Source: Mangifera indica (taxonomy: Eukaryota > Streptophyta > Magnoliopsida > Sapindales > Anacardiaceae). From it: a stretch of 64,000 bases of DNA. Below, piece after piece: positions 1-12,366 of this stretch. Under the pieces are notes generated by a model. That model worked only from the letters and a program-made list of their open reading frames with translations. It did no database searches and was not told where the DNA came from. Position 1 is the first letter of the stretch; each line of letters starts with the position of its first letter. The stretch lies in the NCBI RefSeq assembly GCF_011075055.1, contig NW_025401108.1:124001-188000 (forward strand), given 5' to 3'. The translations under genes and the position numbers were made by a program.

Positions 1-1309
1 AAATGAAATATATAAATAATATTTTTATCTTTAAAAATAATAATTAAAATTAATAAATAAATAAATTTTTAAAAATTAATAATCTTTGAGTTAGAATAAG
101 TCTTTCCACTTACAAGATAATCTTAATTTCTTTTGTAATAAGACAAAATAGGGGGTGAAATTGAAGTTGTGATAATCACATCAATTTTGTCTTTTCCAAT
201 AATCAAAATTCATGAGTCACTCCTAGACAAGTTCTATTTCCACCAAACATGGTCATTAAATAATCTCTTAAACTTGTCTTAACTCCAAATAACAAATACT
301 TTAGCACCTTCGAAATGCTGCTGTGAGACACGATCCGTGGCACGTGGCACAAAACCAATATTTAATAATTCGAGGAAAGGGACTAGTGCTACCGTGCGCC
401 GTGTCTGCCAGACGGTGAACGTTAGTCCCTTGGAAAATGCGCCAATCGTGACAACTGAACGTGGTATGAGTTAACCTGACGGAGATGGGTGACGGCTGTA
501 TTGTCCATGTGTGGTCCCTACATTGGCTGATGAAAGCTAACTGGATGCTAACGTGCACGGTTGGACGCATTTATGGCGATTTTCAAAATTGAATTGGGGA
601 CTCAGATTAAGTTAGGAAAAAGGGCGTCGTTTTCAGAAGATTTACGATTTTGGGATTATTATTAATTTTTATAGGCAGTTCATCGTTGATAACGGTGAAG
701 CATTACACGTGTCGAAATGGGTAGAGAGTAGTGTGCTTCCCCATTAATACTGTATGGTTTCTTTAATTACTTACTGAGATACGGTAGTTGACATTTTAAA
801 AAAATTTTCTGTTTGAATTTTCAATTTTTCTAGTCATCCATTAATTTTAATAATAAATAGGTATTTTATGAATTTATATAAAATATAATTCTTAAAATAA
901 TTTCTAAAAGCGTGGCTTCTTCTGCTCCTTTTTTTAATATATAAGATTTATTAAGTTTAGTGATATTAGATACGGACATGTGACTTTAATGCGATTATAC
1001 GAGAAATTAATCCTAAATAAATTAGTCAATTAAACGGTGAAAATATTTTTTTATTATCTAAAAAATAAAATAATAATTTAAATTGAATGAAACAAAATTT
1101 ATTAATTTAAATGTATATCAAATAATAAAATAAAAATTTTAAATTCTAAAAAATAAAAAAATTATTGTTTCTTCAAAGTTGAAGTGAAAAATTATTATTT
1201 GGGTTAATAATATCATGGAATAAAAAATAATGATAATTAATGAAATGAGAATACATGCATGTGTTCAATCCAAAATGTGCATATATTTCTTCCTACATAA
1301 TAATATCAA
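1..1309. other. AT-rich intergenic DNA, no gene seen
   Basis: This stretch is mostly A/T runs with stop codons in every frame. A less AT-rich patch around 300-740 contains CACGTGG and ACACGTGTC cores of the G-box/ABRE type and could belong to the promoter of a gene outside the window. The 89-codon open frame on the minus strand there has no recognisable domain. Confidence 0.5.
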
Positions 1310-2416
1310 TTAAATAAAGGCCAAATGACTATGTCCCACCCAAGGTTTGGTGTAAATCTAACTTTTAATTTATTAATTATCAAAAGTTCAAATATTCATC
1401 TATACGTTAAATTTCAATATTATTGTTAAGGGTAAAATTATTATTTAATAAAAATATTTTAAAAAAACTAAAATTTATCACATTTTCTCTCTTAGATTTA
1501 AAAAATAACAAATTTCCTCTAACAAAAGTTTGAAAAACTTCATTTCTCTCTAGGTTTGTCCAGCACACTATCGGTGGCTGAAGATTGTAGCATTCTCTTT
1601 CTCTTCCTTCCTCCTGGTTTCTTTCTCAGCGATGCTCCATTTTTTACCATTATCAACCGATAAAATTGGCCGATGAAAATGAACCGTTCAAATTTCACTG
1701 TTATTGTTAAGGGTAAAATTATTATTTAATAAAAATATTTTAAAAAAACAAAAAATTTATCACATTTTCTTCCATAGATTTAAAAAATAACAAATTTTGT
1801 CTACCAAAAGTTTGAAAAGCTTCATTTCTCTCTAGGTTTGTCCAGCACACTATCGGTGGCCGAAGACTGTAGCATTCTCTTTCTCTTCCTTCCTCCTGGT
1901 TTCTTTCTCAACGATGCTCCATTTTTTACCATTATCAACCGATGAAATTGATCGATAAAGATGAATCGTTCATCTCCTGATGAAGACACCATTTGTTTTC
2001 GTCTCCAATGAAGACCATTCGAGTCTTTGTCTAGAGATAAAGACATATCTTTGTTGAAAATTTTTTTGAGTCGATAATGGTTGAGAATAAAACAAGAGAA
2101 AGAGAGAAGTCAAGAGTGAGAGAGAAAATGGTTGTCATCACCACCGAACACCGACAACAATGGCTAGAAAATCCTAAGGTAGAATGTTCATCTTTAAAAC
2201 TTTGGCTAGGGGTATTTGTTAGATTTTTTAACCTAAGGAGAAAATATGATAAATTTTTAGTTTTTTTAATATTTTTATTAAATAACAATTTAATCTCTAA
2301 TAGTAACGGTAAAATTTAACAGATAAATACGTATTTGAATTTTTAATAATTAACAAGTAAAAAATTGAATTTGTACTAAACCTTGGGTGAGAAATAGTTA
2401 TTTGGCCTTAAATAAA
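1310..2416. mobile_element. Long-TIR fold-back element, copy 1 (Mutator-like by target duplication)
   Basis: The element itself is 1319-2407. It starts GGCCAAATGACTATGTCCC and its right end, read on the minus strand, starts GGCCAAATAACTATTTCTC. The similarity between the two arms continues for more than 200 bp, so most of the element can fold back. It is flanked by an exact 9-bp duplication, TTAAATAAA, at 1310-1318 and 2408-2416. Nine-bp duplications are typical of Mutator-like elements; no transposase is present, so it is non-autonomous. The interior carries a direct duplication of about 285 bp (about 1413-1697 repeated at about 1698-1985), both copies containing a CCAGCACACTATCGGTGG block. 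Confidence 0.85.
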
Positions 2417-3600
2417 TGTAATATTTTAATTCTCTTGATTCCAACATCACAAACTTTATATCTATATACATTTAACAAATCTATAAAATTCCAAAAAGAT
2501 GTCAAATCTGAATTTGTTTCTTTGGTTTCAAATTTTGAATCAATTTGGAACATTCATAAGACATTTAACTTTAGTATAACCTAGTTCACTTTTCCACGTA
2601 TAAAATCCTACCCATAAATACATTTTTCCTCATGCCCGTGACCTTTTTCTCTCTTTCTTTTTCCTTCAATTGTGATTCAAATTAAATTAAAGTCTCTACA
2701 AATATTTAAAAAAGTAGTGGACCACTGAAAAGTATGACCGCCCACCATCAATTTCAACGTTCAAGATTTGCCTGTGACAACACCACATGTCACCTACGTC
2801 TTTGCTCCGCCTAACTTTTATCAAATAAAACGACACCGAATCAGTGACAGCTTTTAAAAGCCAGCCGGAGCCAGAACTGAAGTGAAGTGAAAGCTCTTTC
2901 CCCTTTTTAACAATCAAATCACCGTCAATCTCACCTGGCGCCCTCAGCCGTTCAAATGTAGAAAACGCACCGTTTAGAGTACTTTTGAAAATAAAGGGAA
3001 AAAGTAAGGGTATCTCCGGAACAAAAATCTAAAAAAAGATCTGCATGTAAATTGGATCAGGTAATTGTACTGTATCGTAAAATTAGAAACTGTAGGGGTC
3101 TTTTCCGGCATTATATTGACAGTCCCTGCAATTGACTCTGTCCTGAAAAATAAAAGGAAAGCATGACACGCACAGCACAAATTAAATCAGTACAAATAAA
3201 AATGACTTGTTTTTCTTAATTAAGATATTTAAATAATTACTAAAAGTATCAAATAAAAAAAATTAAAAAAAAATAATTATAAATTTGTTTCTTCTTTACT
3301 TTCTGTCCCCATCTCCTGAAAGACAGAAGTTCACAAATTACAACGTAGTAAATATCAACTTTCTAACAGCTTAACTCTCCTCACTGTAATCACCCTCGAA
3401 AGCTTTCAGTTCCGCGCTTGCAGGCACATCCACTACCCCATTTTCGTTTTCTTTATTTATTTTTAATAATAAATTAGTTTCCGCTGATGCATGTGTGTAT
3501 GTATGTATGTATGTATGTATATATTTCGGCCGCATGATGTCGCGGTGGCTTGATTTTGATGTCAAACAAAAAGAAAACAAACTGAGCCCGTTGCTGGATT
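2417..3600. other. Intergenic DNA upstream of the kinase gene
   Basis: No convincing gene. The less AT-rich part around 2700-3180 has only short open frames without domains. A (GTAT)n microsatellite sits at 3495-3520. The region probably includes the promoter of the kinase gene, but no TATA box could be assigned with confidence. Confidence 0.4.
3495..3520. repeat. (GTAT)n microsatellite
   Basis: About six GTAT units in a row, directly visible. Confidence 0.9.
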
Positions 3601-4851
3601 TACTTTGAATGGAAATCCCAAAACTGTTTTTGTTGTTTTTCTAAAACTGTGTTTCAGATTAAGAAACACTCTGTTTTCTTACTCTCCTTGGGTTTCTGCT
3701 TTATTTTTGTTTCATTCTTGTGCTTTCAACTTGCCCTTCAACTCGTTCAAGATATTAACTGGTATATATATATTTATATATTTGTTTTCTTTGGTTTTGT
3801 TTGGTTGTTTAGAAAAATTTATTGTAAGGTGATTTTTCTTGTTTTGGATCTTATATTATAAAGAATGTTTATGATTATGTCAAGCTCAGTTGAATGGATT
3901 TTTATATCATTTTCTTTTTCGGTTAAGGGAAAAATAATAGTATTTTCTTGTGGTTTCTAGGTGACCAAACAGAGTTTTGTTCGTTTGTTTGTAAGTTTAT
4001 TCTTCAAGTCATCACCTTCTTTAGGTTTCTATTGTGTTGCAGGGATAAATGTATTTCTGGCTTCTAATGAAAGGCTTGATTTTTGAAGCTTAAAAAGGGA
4101 GTTTTTTGAGGTTAAAAAAAGAGACAACAAGATATATAGAAAATTACACACCGTCTCTCTTGTCATTCATTGATTTGATGGATCGATCTCTGCCTGGACA
4201 CTGAGACGAGAATCTACTGGAGGTTTATTTGTTATTCTGTTGAAGCCTTAGTACTGTTTAGCCATCATTGTTGCTTTGGATCTTATTTTCATTTTTATTG
4301 GGGCTATTTTTTTCACCAAGTTGACTTCATTGATTCAAAAGTAAAAAGGAAAAATATGATACTGTGAGAGAAAGAATTGAGCTCCCTTTTGGCTTTGTGT
4401 GTCAATTTACGAATTTGTTAGTATATTCATCAAAATTAAGCATAAAAGACATTGTTTCTTACTTTCTGGGTCGAAAGATATCTAGATCTTCAAGATTGTA
4501 TTATCCATTTGAGGAACATACATAGAAGTTCTGTGTTTTTAAATGAAGAAAGCTGTGATAGTGATATTGGTTTCTGACATTGGTGTGGTTCTTGAAGGTT
4601 TCTTGTGAATGAGCTGTGAAAAAGGTCTTGTCATTCTGAAAATTTTGTCTCTACAATTACTGGAATCGAGCGTGTCTGTGGTACAAGCTGTGTGATCCAT
4701 CTTGGTTTGGTGGGGGTGCACCAATAATGCAGGAAATAGTTGTTTGTGTTCTGGGCTTGTTGTTTAGCCACTTCAATGATATTGAAATGATGGTTGTTTG
4801 AAATTGAATCTGTTAAGCCAACAAGAAGTTTCACGGTAATTGCTTGTGGTA
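3601..4851 (+). promoter_or_regulatory. Probable 5' leader of the kinase gene with upstream ORFs
   Basis: Upstream of the kinase start is a T-rich stretch that looks like transcribed leader and leader introns. Three short upstream ORFs come shortly before the main start: 4543-4608 (21 codons), 4609-4695 (28 codons; its ATG directly follows the previous stop) and 4727-4801 (24 codons, starting MQEIVVCVLG). If they are in the mature leader they would be expected to lower translation of the main frame. The transcription start is not visible. Confidence 0.4.
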
Positions 4852-7800
4852 ATGAATCGAGAAATGAAGAGAGGGAAGCAGGAGAAAGGTGGTTCCGATG
4901 TGGCTGAGAAGGTGGTTGTTGCTGTTAAAGCATCCAAGGAAATTCCTAAGACTGCTCTTGTCTGGGCTTTGACCCATGTTGTTCAACCTGGTGATTGCAT
5001 TACGCTGATTGTGGTTGTTCCTGCACATTGTTCTGGTACTCCTTTTGTTGTCTCTTACTAGTTTATGTTAATTTGCTTCTCAAATTTTGAGTCGGAAAAA
5101 TTATTGATGTCTATATTGATATTTTGATCAAGTAAATTTTGACAATGAATCTGCAGTTATGTTACCATTGTCATCTGTTAAAGTCCTAATTTCATTTGAA
5201 ATGCCCTTACTCAGAATGCAATTTTAATTTATATTTGATAAAATTTCTGACAAATTCTGTGACTCCCTCTATCTCTCTCTCTCTCTCGCATAAGTTTGCT
5301 AACTTCTTGGTAAATTTGCTTTTATTCTTCAGGCAGAAGATTTTGGGTTTTCCCAAGGTTTTCTGGAGACTGTGCCAGTGGTCACAAGAAGTCTCATGTT
5401 GGCACAAGTACAGAGCAGAAGTCTGAACTTACAGATACCTGCTCCCAGATGATCCTTCAACTCCATGATGTTTATGATCCAAACAAGGTACAAGCCTAGG
5501 TGTCAGATTAGTAGTGTGTAATGTTATACATGAGAACTGAGTGATGATCTTTGTGCTCCTGTGCTGGTTTTGTCTTGCAGATTAATTGCAAGATCAAAAT
5601 TGTTTCCGGATCACCTTGTGGGGCAGTGGCTGCAGAGGCCAAGAGAGCAGAAGCCAATTGGGTTGTGTTAGACAAGTAAATATGCTAATTTTCTTTCTTT
5701 GTTTTTAATCATTCTAAACATGGCCTGAAATTCAGGTATCATGAATGCAAGTTCTTGTTACTCGAGTTTGATGTTCACACATTTATTTATTGATCTTTGG
5801 TGTGTCCTTGGCTTTTACTTCAGACAACTTAAAAATGAGGAAAAGCGCTGCATGGAGGAGTTGCAGTGCAACATTGTGGTTATGAAGCGTTCCCAGCCAA
5901 AAGTTCTTCGTCTGAATTTGGTTGGATCATCCAGAAGAGAAACTGAAGTTGCCTGTCCGTCTTCAGACCCGGATGAATCATCTGAAAAGCATAAGAAAAA
6001 CAAGAATGGTTCAGATTCCATTAGAGGGCCAGTTGTGACACCCACTAGTAGTCCAGAACTGGGGACACCATTTACTGCTACCGAAGCAGGAACTTCATCA
6101 GTCTCAAGCTCAGATCCAGGAACTTCTCCATTTTTCAACTCAGAAAGCAATGGAGACTTGAAGAAAGAGGAATCATTAGTAATTAGGGAAAATCGAGATA
6201 TTGAAGACTCTAATTCAGACACAGACAGTGAAAATTTATCTGTGTCTTCTGCAAGTATGAGATTCCAACCATGGATGACCGAATTTCTTAGATCTCATAA
6301 CCAGTCCACACAACAACACATTGAAGATGAATGTTCAAGAAGAACAAATAGTAAGGCTAAAACATCAACAACAAAAGCTTTACTAGAGAAGTTCTCAAGA
6401 CTTGGTAGAGAAGCTGGAGTTGGAATGTCAAACTATAGGAACGATCATGAATTCAGTGGAAATGTTAGAGAAGCAATTTCACTATCCAGAAGTGCACCTC
6501 TTGGCCCCCCTCCGCTGTGTTCAGTATGTCAACATAAGGCACCAGTTTTTGGCAAACCCCCCAGGTGGTTTAGCTATGCAGAGTTGGAGCTTGCAACTGG
6601 TGGATTTTCTCAAGCTAATTTCTTGGCTGAAGGTGGATTTGGATCTGTTCACAGGGGGGTATTGCAAGATGGTCAGGCAGTTGCTGTCAAGCAACACAAG
6701 TTGGCTAGTTCGCAGGGAGATCTTGAATTTTGCTCAGAAGTGGAAGTTCTGAGTTGTGCTCAGCACAGAAATGTTGTTATGCTAATTGGGTATTGTATTG
6801 AGGATAGAAGAAGATTGTTGGTCTATGAATATATTTGCAATGGGTCGCTGGATTCTCATCTATATGGTAATTTCACAACCTCCATGGATAATTTTATTGC
6901 TTATATGACACATGCATCAAATATGTTCATGAATGGCCCCAGCATGTTAACAGCCTTTATGAATATATATGCAAGAGGTCTTTGCATTCCCATTATTGGT
7001 TTTATCCTTTTTTTCATTGGTGCTAAATATTGGCAATTGCTATTAGCATTGCCAAATCAGTTCTGGTGATTTATTATATGAATATATCCTAGACAATGGT
7101 TCACTATCATCATCATTATCATTTTATTTCTGGCTGGCATCCACTGTTCTGAATATACCAACAATTTGGTTATTGTTTCAGGACGTCATCAAGACCCTTT
7201 AGAATGGCCGGCAAGGCAAAAGATTGCTGTGGGAGCTGCTCGAGGTCTGCGATATCTTCATGAAGAATGCAGAGTAGGTTGCATTGTGCATCGTGACATG
7301 CGACCAAACAACATCCTCCTCACCCATGATTTTGAACCACTTGTATGGCTCTCTCAATCTCATTCTCTATTTTTGTAAAAGTTCAAAACCACCATTAACT
7401 TGATTTATCATTTTCATCCACTTAAATAAATTAGATCATTTAGGGTTTGCCTTGTTATGCTAGTAACAATATGATGTACTTCAGTTGACCGAATTTAGAT
7501 GTTGTGGGCTTAATTTAGCACTTGCATTTGTTGCTAGGTCGGGGATTTTGGCCTGGCAAGGTGGCAGCCTGATGGTGACACAGGTGTGGAGACAAGAGTA
7601 ATCGGAACATTTGGGTAAATTGAACATCAACTTTTGCTTTTAACTTCTACTTTCTCCATGCAATTACATAATTCATTAAGGTTCTTCTGTGCTGTAGGTA
7701 TTTGGCACCAGAATATGCTCAGAGTGGCCAAATCACAGAAAAAGCTGATGTCTATTCCTTTGGGGTGGTGTTAGTTGAGCTTGTTACTGGACGAAAAGCA

Positions 7801-8528
7801 GTGGACCTTAACCGGCCAAAGGGCCAGCAATGTCTCACTGAATGGGTATGCTTTGAAATATTTTTTTATTCTCATCTGTTTATTGATTATTAGCTTTAGC
7901 TCATTCTAATAGGCTAATTTAAAGTAATCTGTGATATACACGAATTTGTTTAATATACCTTAATCTAGAAATTTTTTGGTTTTGTTGCCCTTGATTCATT
8001 GCGAATGAATTTTGATTGGAACAGGCACGCCCACTGTTGGAAGAATATGCTATAGATGAACTGGTTGATCCACGGCTAGGGAATTGCTATTCGGAACAAG
8101 AAGTTTATTGCATGCTTCACGCAGCATCTTTATGCATAAGACGGGATCCACATTCCAGGCCCCGCATGTCTCAGGTAATAAGAGTAATTGAAGACAGCCA
8201 ATTTGTTTTACATATCACATCTTATTACTTTTGCAACAAAATTTAGTTGTTTCCTTACTGCTTCATATTCATTTGGTAAAAGGTGCTTCGCATGCTAGAA
8301 GGAAACATGGTCATGGATGCAAATTATATGTCAACAACTGGATTTGATGTTGGCAGCTGTAGTGGTCGAATATGGACAGACCGGCAGCAGCAACAACTAC
8401 CTTACAGTGGTCCCTTGTTAAATGAGGCTCTTGAAAGCTTTAATGGGAAGCTCTCGCTTGATTCACTGAAGCCGTCTTTCTGGGAAAGAGAAAAGGCCAG
8501 AAGGACTTCATATGGAGGTGATTTATGA
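4852..8528 (+). CDS. Receptor-like cytoplasmic kinase (PERK-like, USP-like N-terminus)
   Basis: Nine coding exons join in phase: 4852-5035, 5333-5487, 5581-5675, 5824-6866, 7182-7342, 7538-7614, 7698-7845, 8025-8174 and 8283-8528, giving 752 residues. The N-terminal ~190 residues ([21 protein letters not shown], a [18 protein letters not shown] stretch) resemble a universal-stress-protein fold. A Ser-rich linker with a [18 protein letters not shown] segment leads to a kinase domain of roughly residues 390-660: glycine loop [12 protein letters not shown] lysine, HRDMRPNN catalytic loop, DFG in GDFGLARW, and GYLAPEY. There is no signal peptide or membrane segment, so it is probably cytoplasmic or membrane-associated. 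The family is often named 'inactive protein kinase SELMODRAFT_444075-like' (Arabidopsis At1g55200/At3g13690), yet all key catalytic residues are present here. A 12-nt-downstream ATG (4864) is an alternative start. The 3' end is near 8750, where AATGAA occurs. Confidence 0.93.
5271..5287. repeat. (CT)n microsatellite in kinase intron 1
   Basis: A short run of CT dinucleotides within intron 1, before the acceptor at 5331-5332. Confidence 0.85.
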
Positions 8529-8759
8529 AGAGCTTTAGTCCCCTCCTCAACATGCATCTTACTTGATATGTATTTGGCCCATTTTGTATTTCTTTATTTT
8601 TGTCCAATGCCCACTTAAGATTTTACTTGTGTATAGTAGTAGTTGCAGGGAAGTAGGAATAGCGAGGTTTTGTAATTCTTTTGTAATGGAGGAAACTCAT
8701 TGTATGGTGTTCTAACTCTGCTTTTTTGTCTAAATCAATGAAAGGCCTTGTCAGAATTT

Positions 8760-10379
8760 CGCCCTTGCAGTGTTCTCTTATCAAAAACTACCCAAGGTAG
8801 CTCTTTATATTGAGAGTTTACAAAGTTAGATCACTTGGATGTGAACTTGGTATCTCATTACTGAACTATATATGGTACTAAATAATTCAAAAATTTAATT
8901 TTAAAATTAAAATATCATCAAAGGGTATTTGAATTATTGATCTCTTATGTTTGGAATCTCTTTTTTGACATTCAAACTATCTTTTGGAGGTTTACGATGA
9001 TGTCTTATGTTTTGATTAGTGGGGGACCATAAGATACACTTCATGGGTGCGTAGATTGGTGCAGGAAGACAGTTATTTTGAATGTTTTTAGAGAGGTGGC
9101 AAGAAGCAGAAAAAGATAATGTGAGAATTGTCTTTCCTGGAGAAGCATACAAAAGTAAGAGATGAACTCTGCAACTAATTAATGAGGGGGCAGGGGTCTT
9201 ATCCTGGCTGTAATTTTTTTGAATTTCAAATTGTTATGGGCATATCAAGACAGACTTAACCAGGGACTGTGACTCTTCCATTGATGGCACAGACAGTCAG
9301 AAAACACAGGTGTTCCTAAATTAACCTTGTCATTTCTTAGCAATTTGGCATCAAGTCATTTCTCTCTCACACATCACAAGCAACCTAAGGAGATAAAATT
9401 GCACAAAAAAATATGAAATGAGAAATGATTTGCCTGTCTTTTCAGACTTTTTCTGTTCAAATTGGGGTAATAGACCAGAGAGAAGTGATTAATATTATAT
9501 GTCAATACCCTTGCTCTCATTTCACTTGTGTCGTTCATCTAAGTGACATTACAGCACATATACACTAGCGCTTTTTCTCAATCAAACAAATAGCAAAAGC
9601 TCCAAAAAATGTTGTTTTCATGACCCGCAAGTTGTGATACATGAGATACAGAATACATCCAAGCCTAACAAAGATGAGAAAGAAGCTTCTAGTTTAAGAA
9701 TATCTCTCTTTACAACTTGTGACATCTGAAGATTTCATCTTATTCTACAAATTTGAAGGATATATAATCATGAGAGTGACGAATCCCATATCCAACGCAA
9801 GATCGTGAAGACGCAGCAGAACAACCATGTTCTAATGTGAATGGCCATGACAGAAGTTCAGTAGAATAACCCCCACACCCTCTTGGAATTATCACAACTT
9901 CTAGAATGGGCATTCATTTGATGGAATAATCGTTCCAAAGTATTTTTCGTTTATTCGAAATGTTATTCAAAATTTATTTCGTTTGAACTTTTATTTAATT
10001 TAGGGATGAGAAAATACTATTTAAAGTCAAAATGAATATTATTTGTGACACTTATTTGTTGTTATTCATCTTATTAATTATTTATTTATAATGAAAGCTT
10101 GAAGAGTACTTCTCCCTATCCAATATCCAAATCTTAATACAATTCGACGGTGGTTTATCATGTGCATATTCGGATTGGATTGCTTAGTCATCTATTGTAA
10201 GTGTATCGATATTTTTTTTTTTTGTTTAGTAAGTAAATTTTTCACTAGTTTTACGAGGGCTCGAACCTAAAGCATTTATCTTCTAATGTTCTACAAGTTT
10301 TGTTAATCTTTGGTTTTGTATCGACATCATTTAGTAGCAAAGTAGAGCTTTGTTATTAATGGTTGAGCAATTGAATTGT
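8760..10379. other. Intergenic DNA, no gene seen
   Basis: No coding exon recognised. The stretch follows the kinase 3' end and leads to a decayed retrotransposon. Around 9900-10150 the sequence is AT-rich and repeat-like but could not be classified. Confidence 0.4.
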
Positions 10380-12080
10380 GGTCCAGGTAAGAGAGGTGTG
10401 GTGACAGAGGACATGAAGGCTTACCTGAGGGAGACCTTGCTATTCTCCAACATGACCAGCGAAATATAGAGTTTGACAATATGAGGGGGCGAGTTCAAGA
10501 TCTTCCGCAGTGGCTTGCACAATTATTGATTTCTAAGGAAACAAAAGAGAAATCTCATATAGTGAAACCGGTGAAGAGAAGGGAGAAGGCACTAATCCTT
10601 TTGCGCAATAGTTGCCAAGTTGGGGGGTTAGGCCGAGGAACCAACAATACTCTCGAGATATAGACATGAAGACTAAAACTTGGAAGTTTGATAGTAAGAC
10701 ACATCGAGTTTAATGGCTGGTTAAATAGTGTGGAGCATATCTTTGATATAAAGTAGCTTTCAGAAAACAAAAAGGTTAAATTGGCCGCCATTAAATTGAA
10801 GAAACATGCTTCAGTTTGGTAGAAGCATGTAAAGGAACAACGGTCCAGGGAAGGAAAACAGAAAATTGCTACTTCGAAGAACATAAAGAAACTGTTGCAT
10901 CGAAAGTTTCTTCCTAAACAATACTGGCAAGAACCTTTTATTGACTATCACATTGTCAAACAAGGCAAAATGTAAGTTGAGGAGTTCACCAATGAATTTG
11001 ATGAGTTCCAAATGAGATGTGATGTGGCTGAGAAAGATGAACAAAAAATTGCTTTATTTTTTGGTGGTTTTCGTCCTGAAATTTCAGACATTGTCCAGTT
11101 ACAATAATATTGGACCTTTGAAAATGTGTCAACTTGCCATGAAGGTGGAAAGCCAACTTAAAAGGAAAAACAACAATGGCTCACAATTCTCGAGTCATTA
11201 TTGGGAAAGTAAGTATTCGGGTGCTCGCGCGGATTCAACTTCTTCCAAACCAACATATATGGCAGCAAGAGTCCCAAGGAGTTGATATATGATGATGTGA
11301 ATGCAGAACAAGAGCAGTCAAATTCCGAAGAATACGAGATCATTTATGGAGACCAATTTGAGTCTTTATGTGGAGAATAGTAATAAGCATGGAGGGGAAA
11401 ATTACAATGTGGGCACTGAAATTTTTGTTAATATAGATAATGTTTCAGTCATGGATGCAAAGGATGACAACGATGATCAAACTTATGATACATCAAATGA
11501 GTTTTCGATCGAGAACTCAAATGAAATCAAACCTGCTGATATTCCAAAATTGAGTTCATATCTGAAACTGAGAATGCTTTGATTCAGGTGATGGACATGA
11601 AGAGCCCCTTCGTGCTAAGATGTTTGATGAAACTTTTGCTCAGATGGAGGATGTTGTTCTTGAAGATTAGATAAACCTCTTGAAAGAATCCAGAGGTTTA
11701 TTAGATAAACCTCTTGAAAGAATCCAGAGGTTTATTCCGGTCAATTTGTTGTCCGTTCCATTGCTTCTCCGTTAAAGAACAAGCTGCAATTGAATGTGTT
11801 GCTCCTAATCATCTGGACAATTTTATATGACAGACTGCAGTTTTGGCTTCGACGAGCAAGCTGAGTCTGATTAAGAAGCTACATACTCAGCTCCACAAAT
11901 GCATCTACAAGTAGAATGAGCGCTACAAAAAAATAGGCCAATAAACATTGTAAAAGGTTTGTTTTCAAGCCATGCGTTTAGAAAAAGTGTTTTTTCAGTG
12001 GACTGATTCGAGAAATTGGCGTTAAGAGCTGATGGCCCATTTAAATTGCTAGAGCATATCAATGACACCGCTTAAAACAA
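10380..12080 (+). mobile_element. Internally deleted Ty3/gypsy retrotransposon remnant (gag plus pol tail)
   Basis: Between about 10400 and 11285, read across frames, the translation follows a plant gypsy gag: an NIEFDNMRGRVQ segment, KKLLHRKFLPKQYWQ, VEEFTNEFDEFQMRCDV and FGGFRPEISDIVQL, interrupted by stops and frameshifts. At about 11860-12075 the traces (a LIKKLHTQLH start and a DGPFK-like 'ADGPFKLL' end) match the region after integrase at the end of gypsy pol. Protease, reverse transcriptase, RNase H and most of integrase are absent, so this is a deletion derivative. No paired LTRs were found. It is non-functional. Confidence 0.75.
11666..11733. repeat. 34-bp tandem duplication with a hairpin in each unit
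   Basis: Two identical 34-bp units (11666-11699 and 11700-11733) lie at the deletion junction of the gypsy remnant. Each contains AAACCTCT and its reverse complement AGAGGTTT, separated by 11 bases. Confidence 0.9.
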
Positions 12081-12366
12081 ATTGAGTTACTAAGAGATTC
12101 TTTGCAACTTTGCTAAAATTAAAGATTTTGATCTTGTTCTTCAAATGTGATGGAGATATAATCACAGGAGATCATGTGGACCAAAAATTTCCAACAGCAA
12201 CCCAGCTGAAAAAGAACTCCATGGGGACAGATAGTTTTTTTGCCTCTGCTCCCTTTCCCCCTAGAATCTCCGCATTTTGGACCTTGCATATCTAGAGATA
12301 ACAGTATAAATACATAATAAAAATCAGTCTAAATCTAGCTGCAATGATAAGAAAACACAATGAAGT

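Noticed and set aside
301..570. 89-codon minus-strand frame in a GC-richer patch
   Set aside because: No domain, no splice-site context, and composition better explained by promoter-like DNA.
5815..6222. 135-codon minus-strand frame
   Set aside because: Antisense shadow of kinase exon 4, which is firmly supported.
10258..10275. GGGCTCGAACC looked like a tRNA T-arm
   Set aside because: No matching acceptor, D-arm or anticodon arm can be folded around it.
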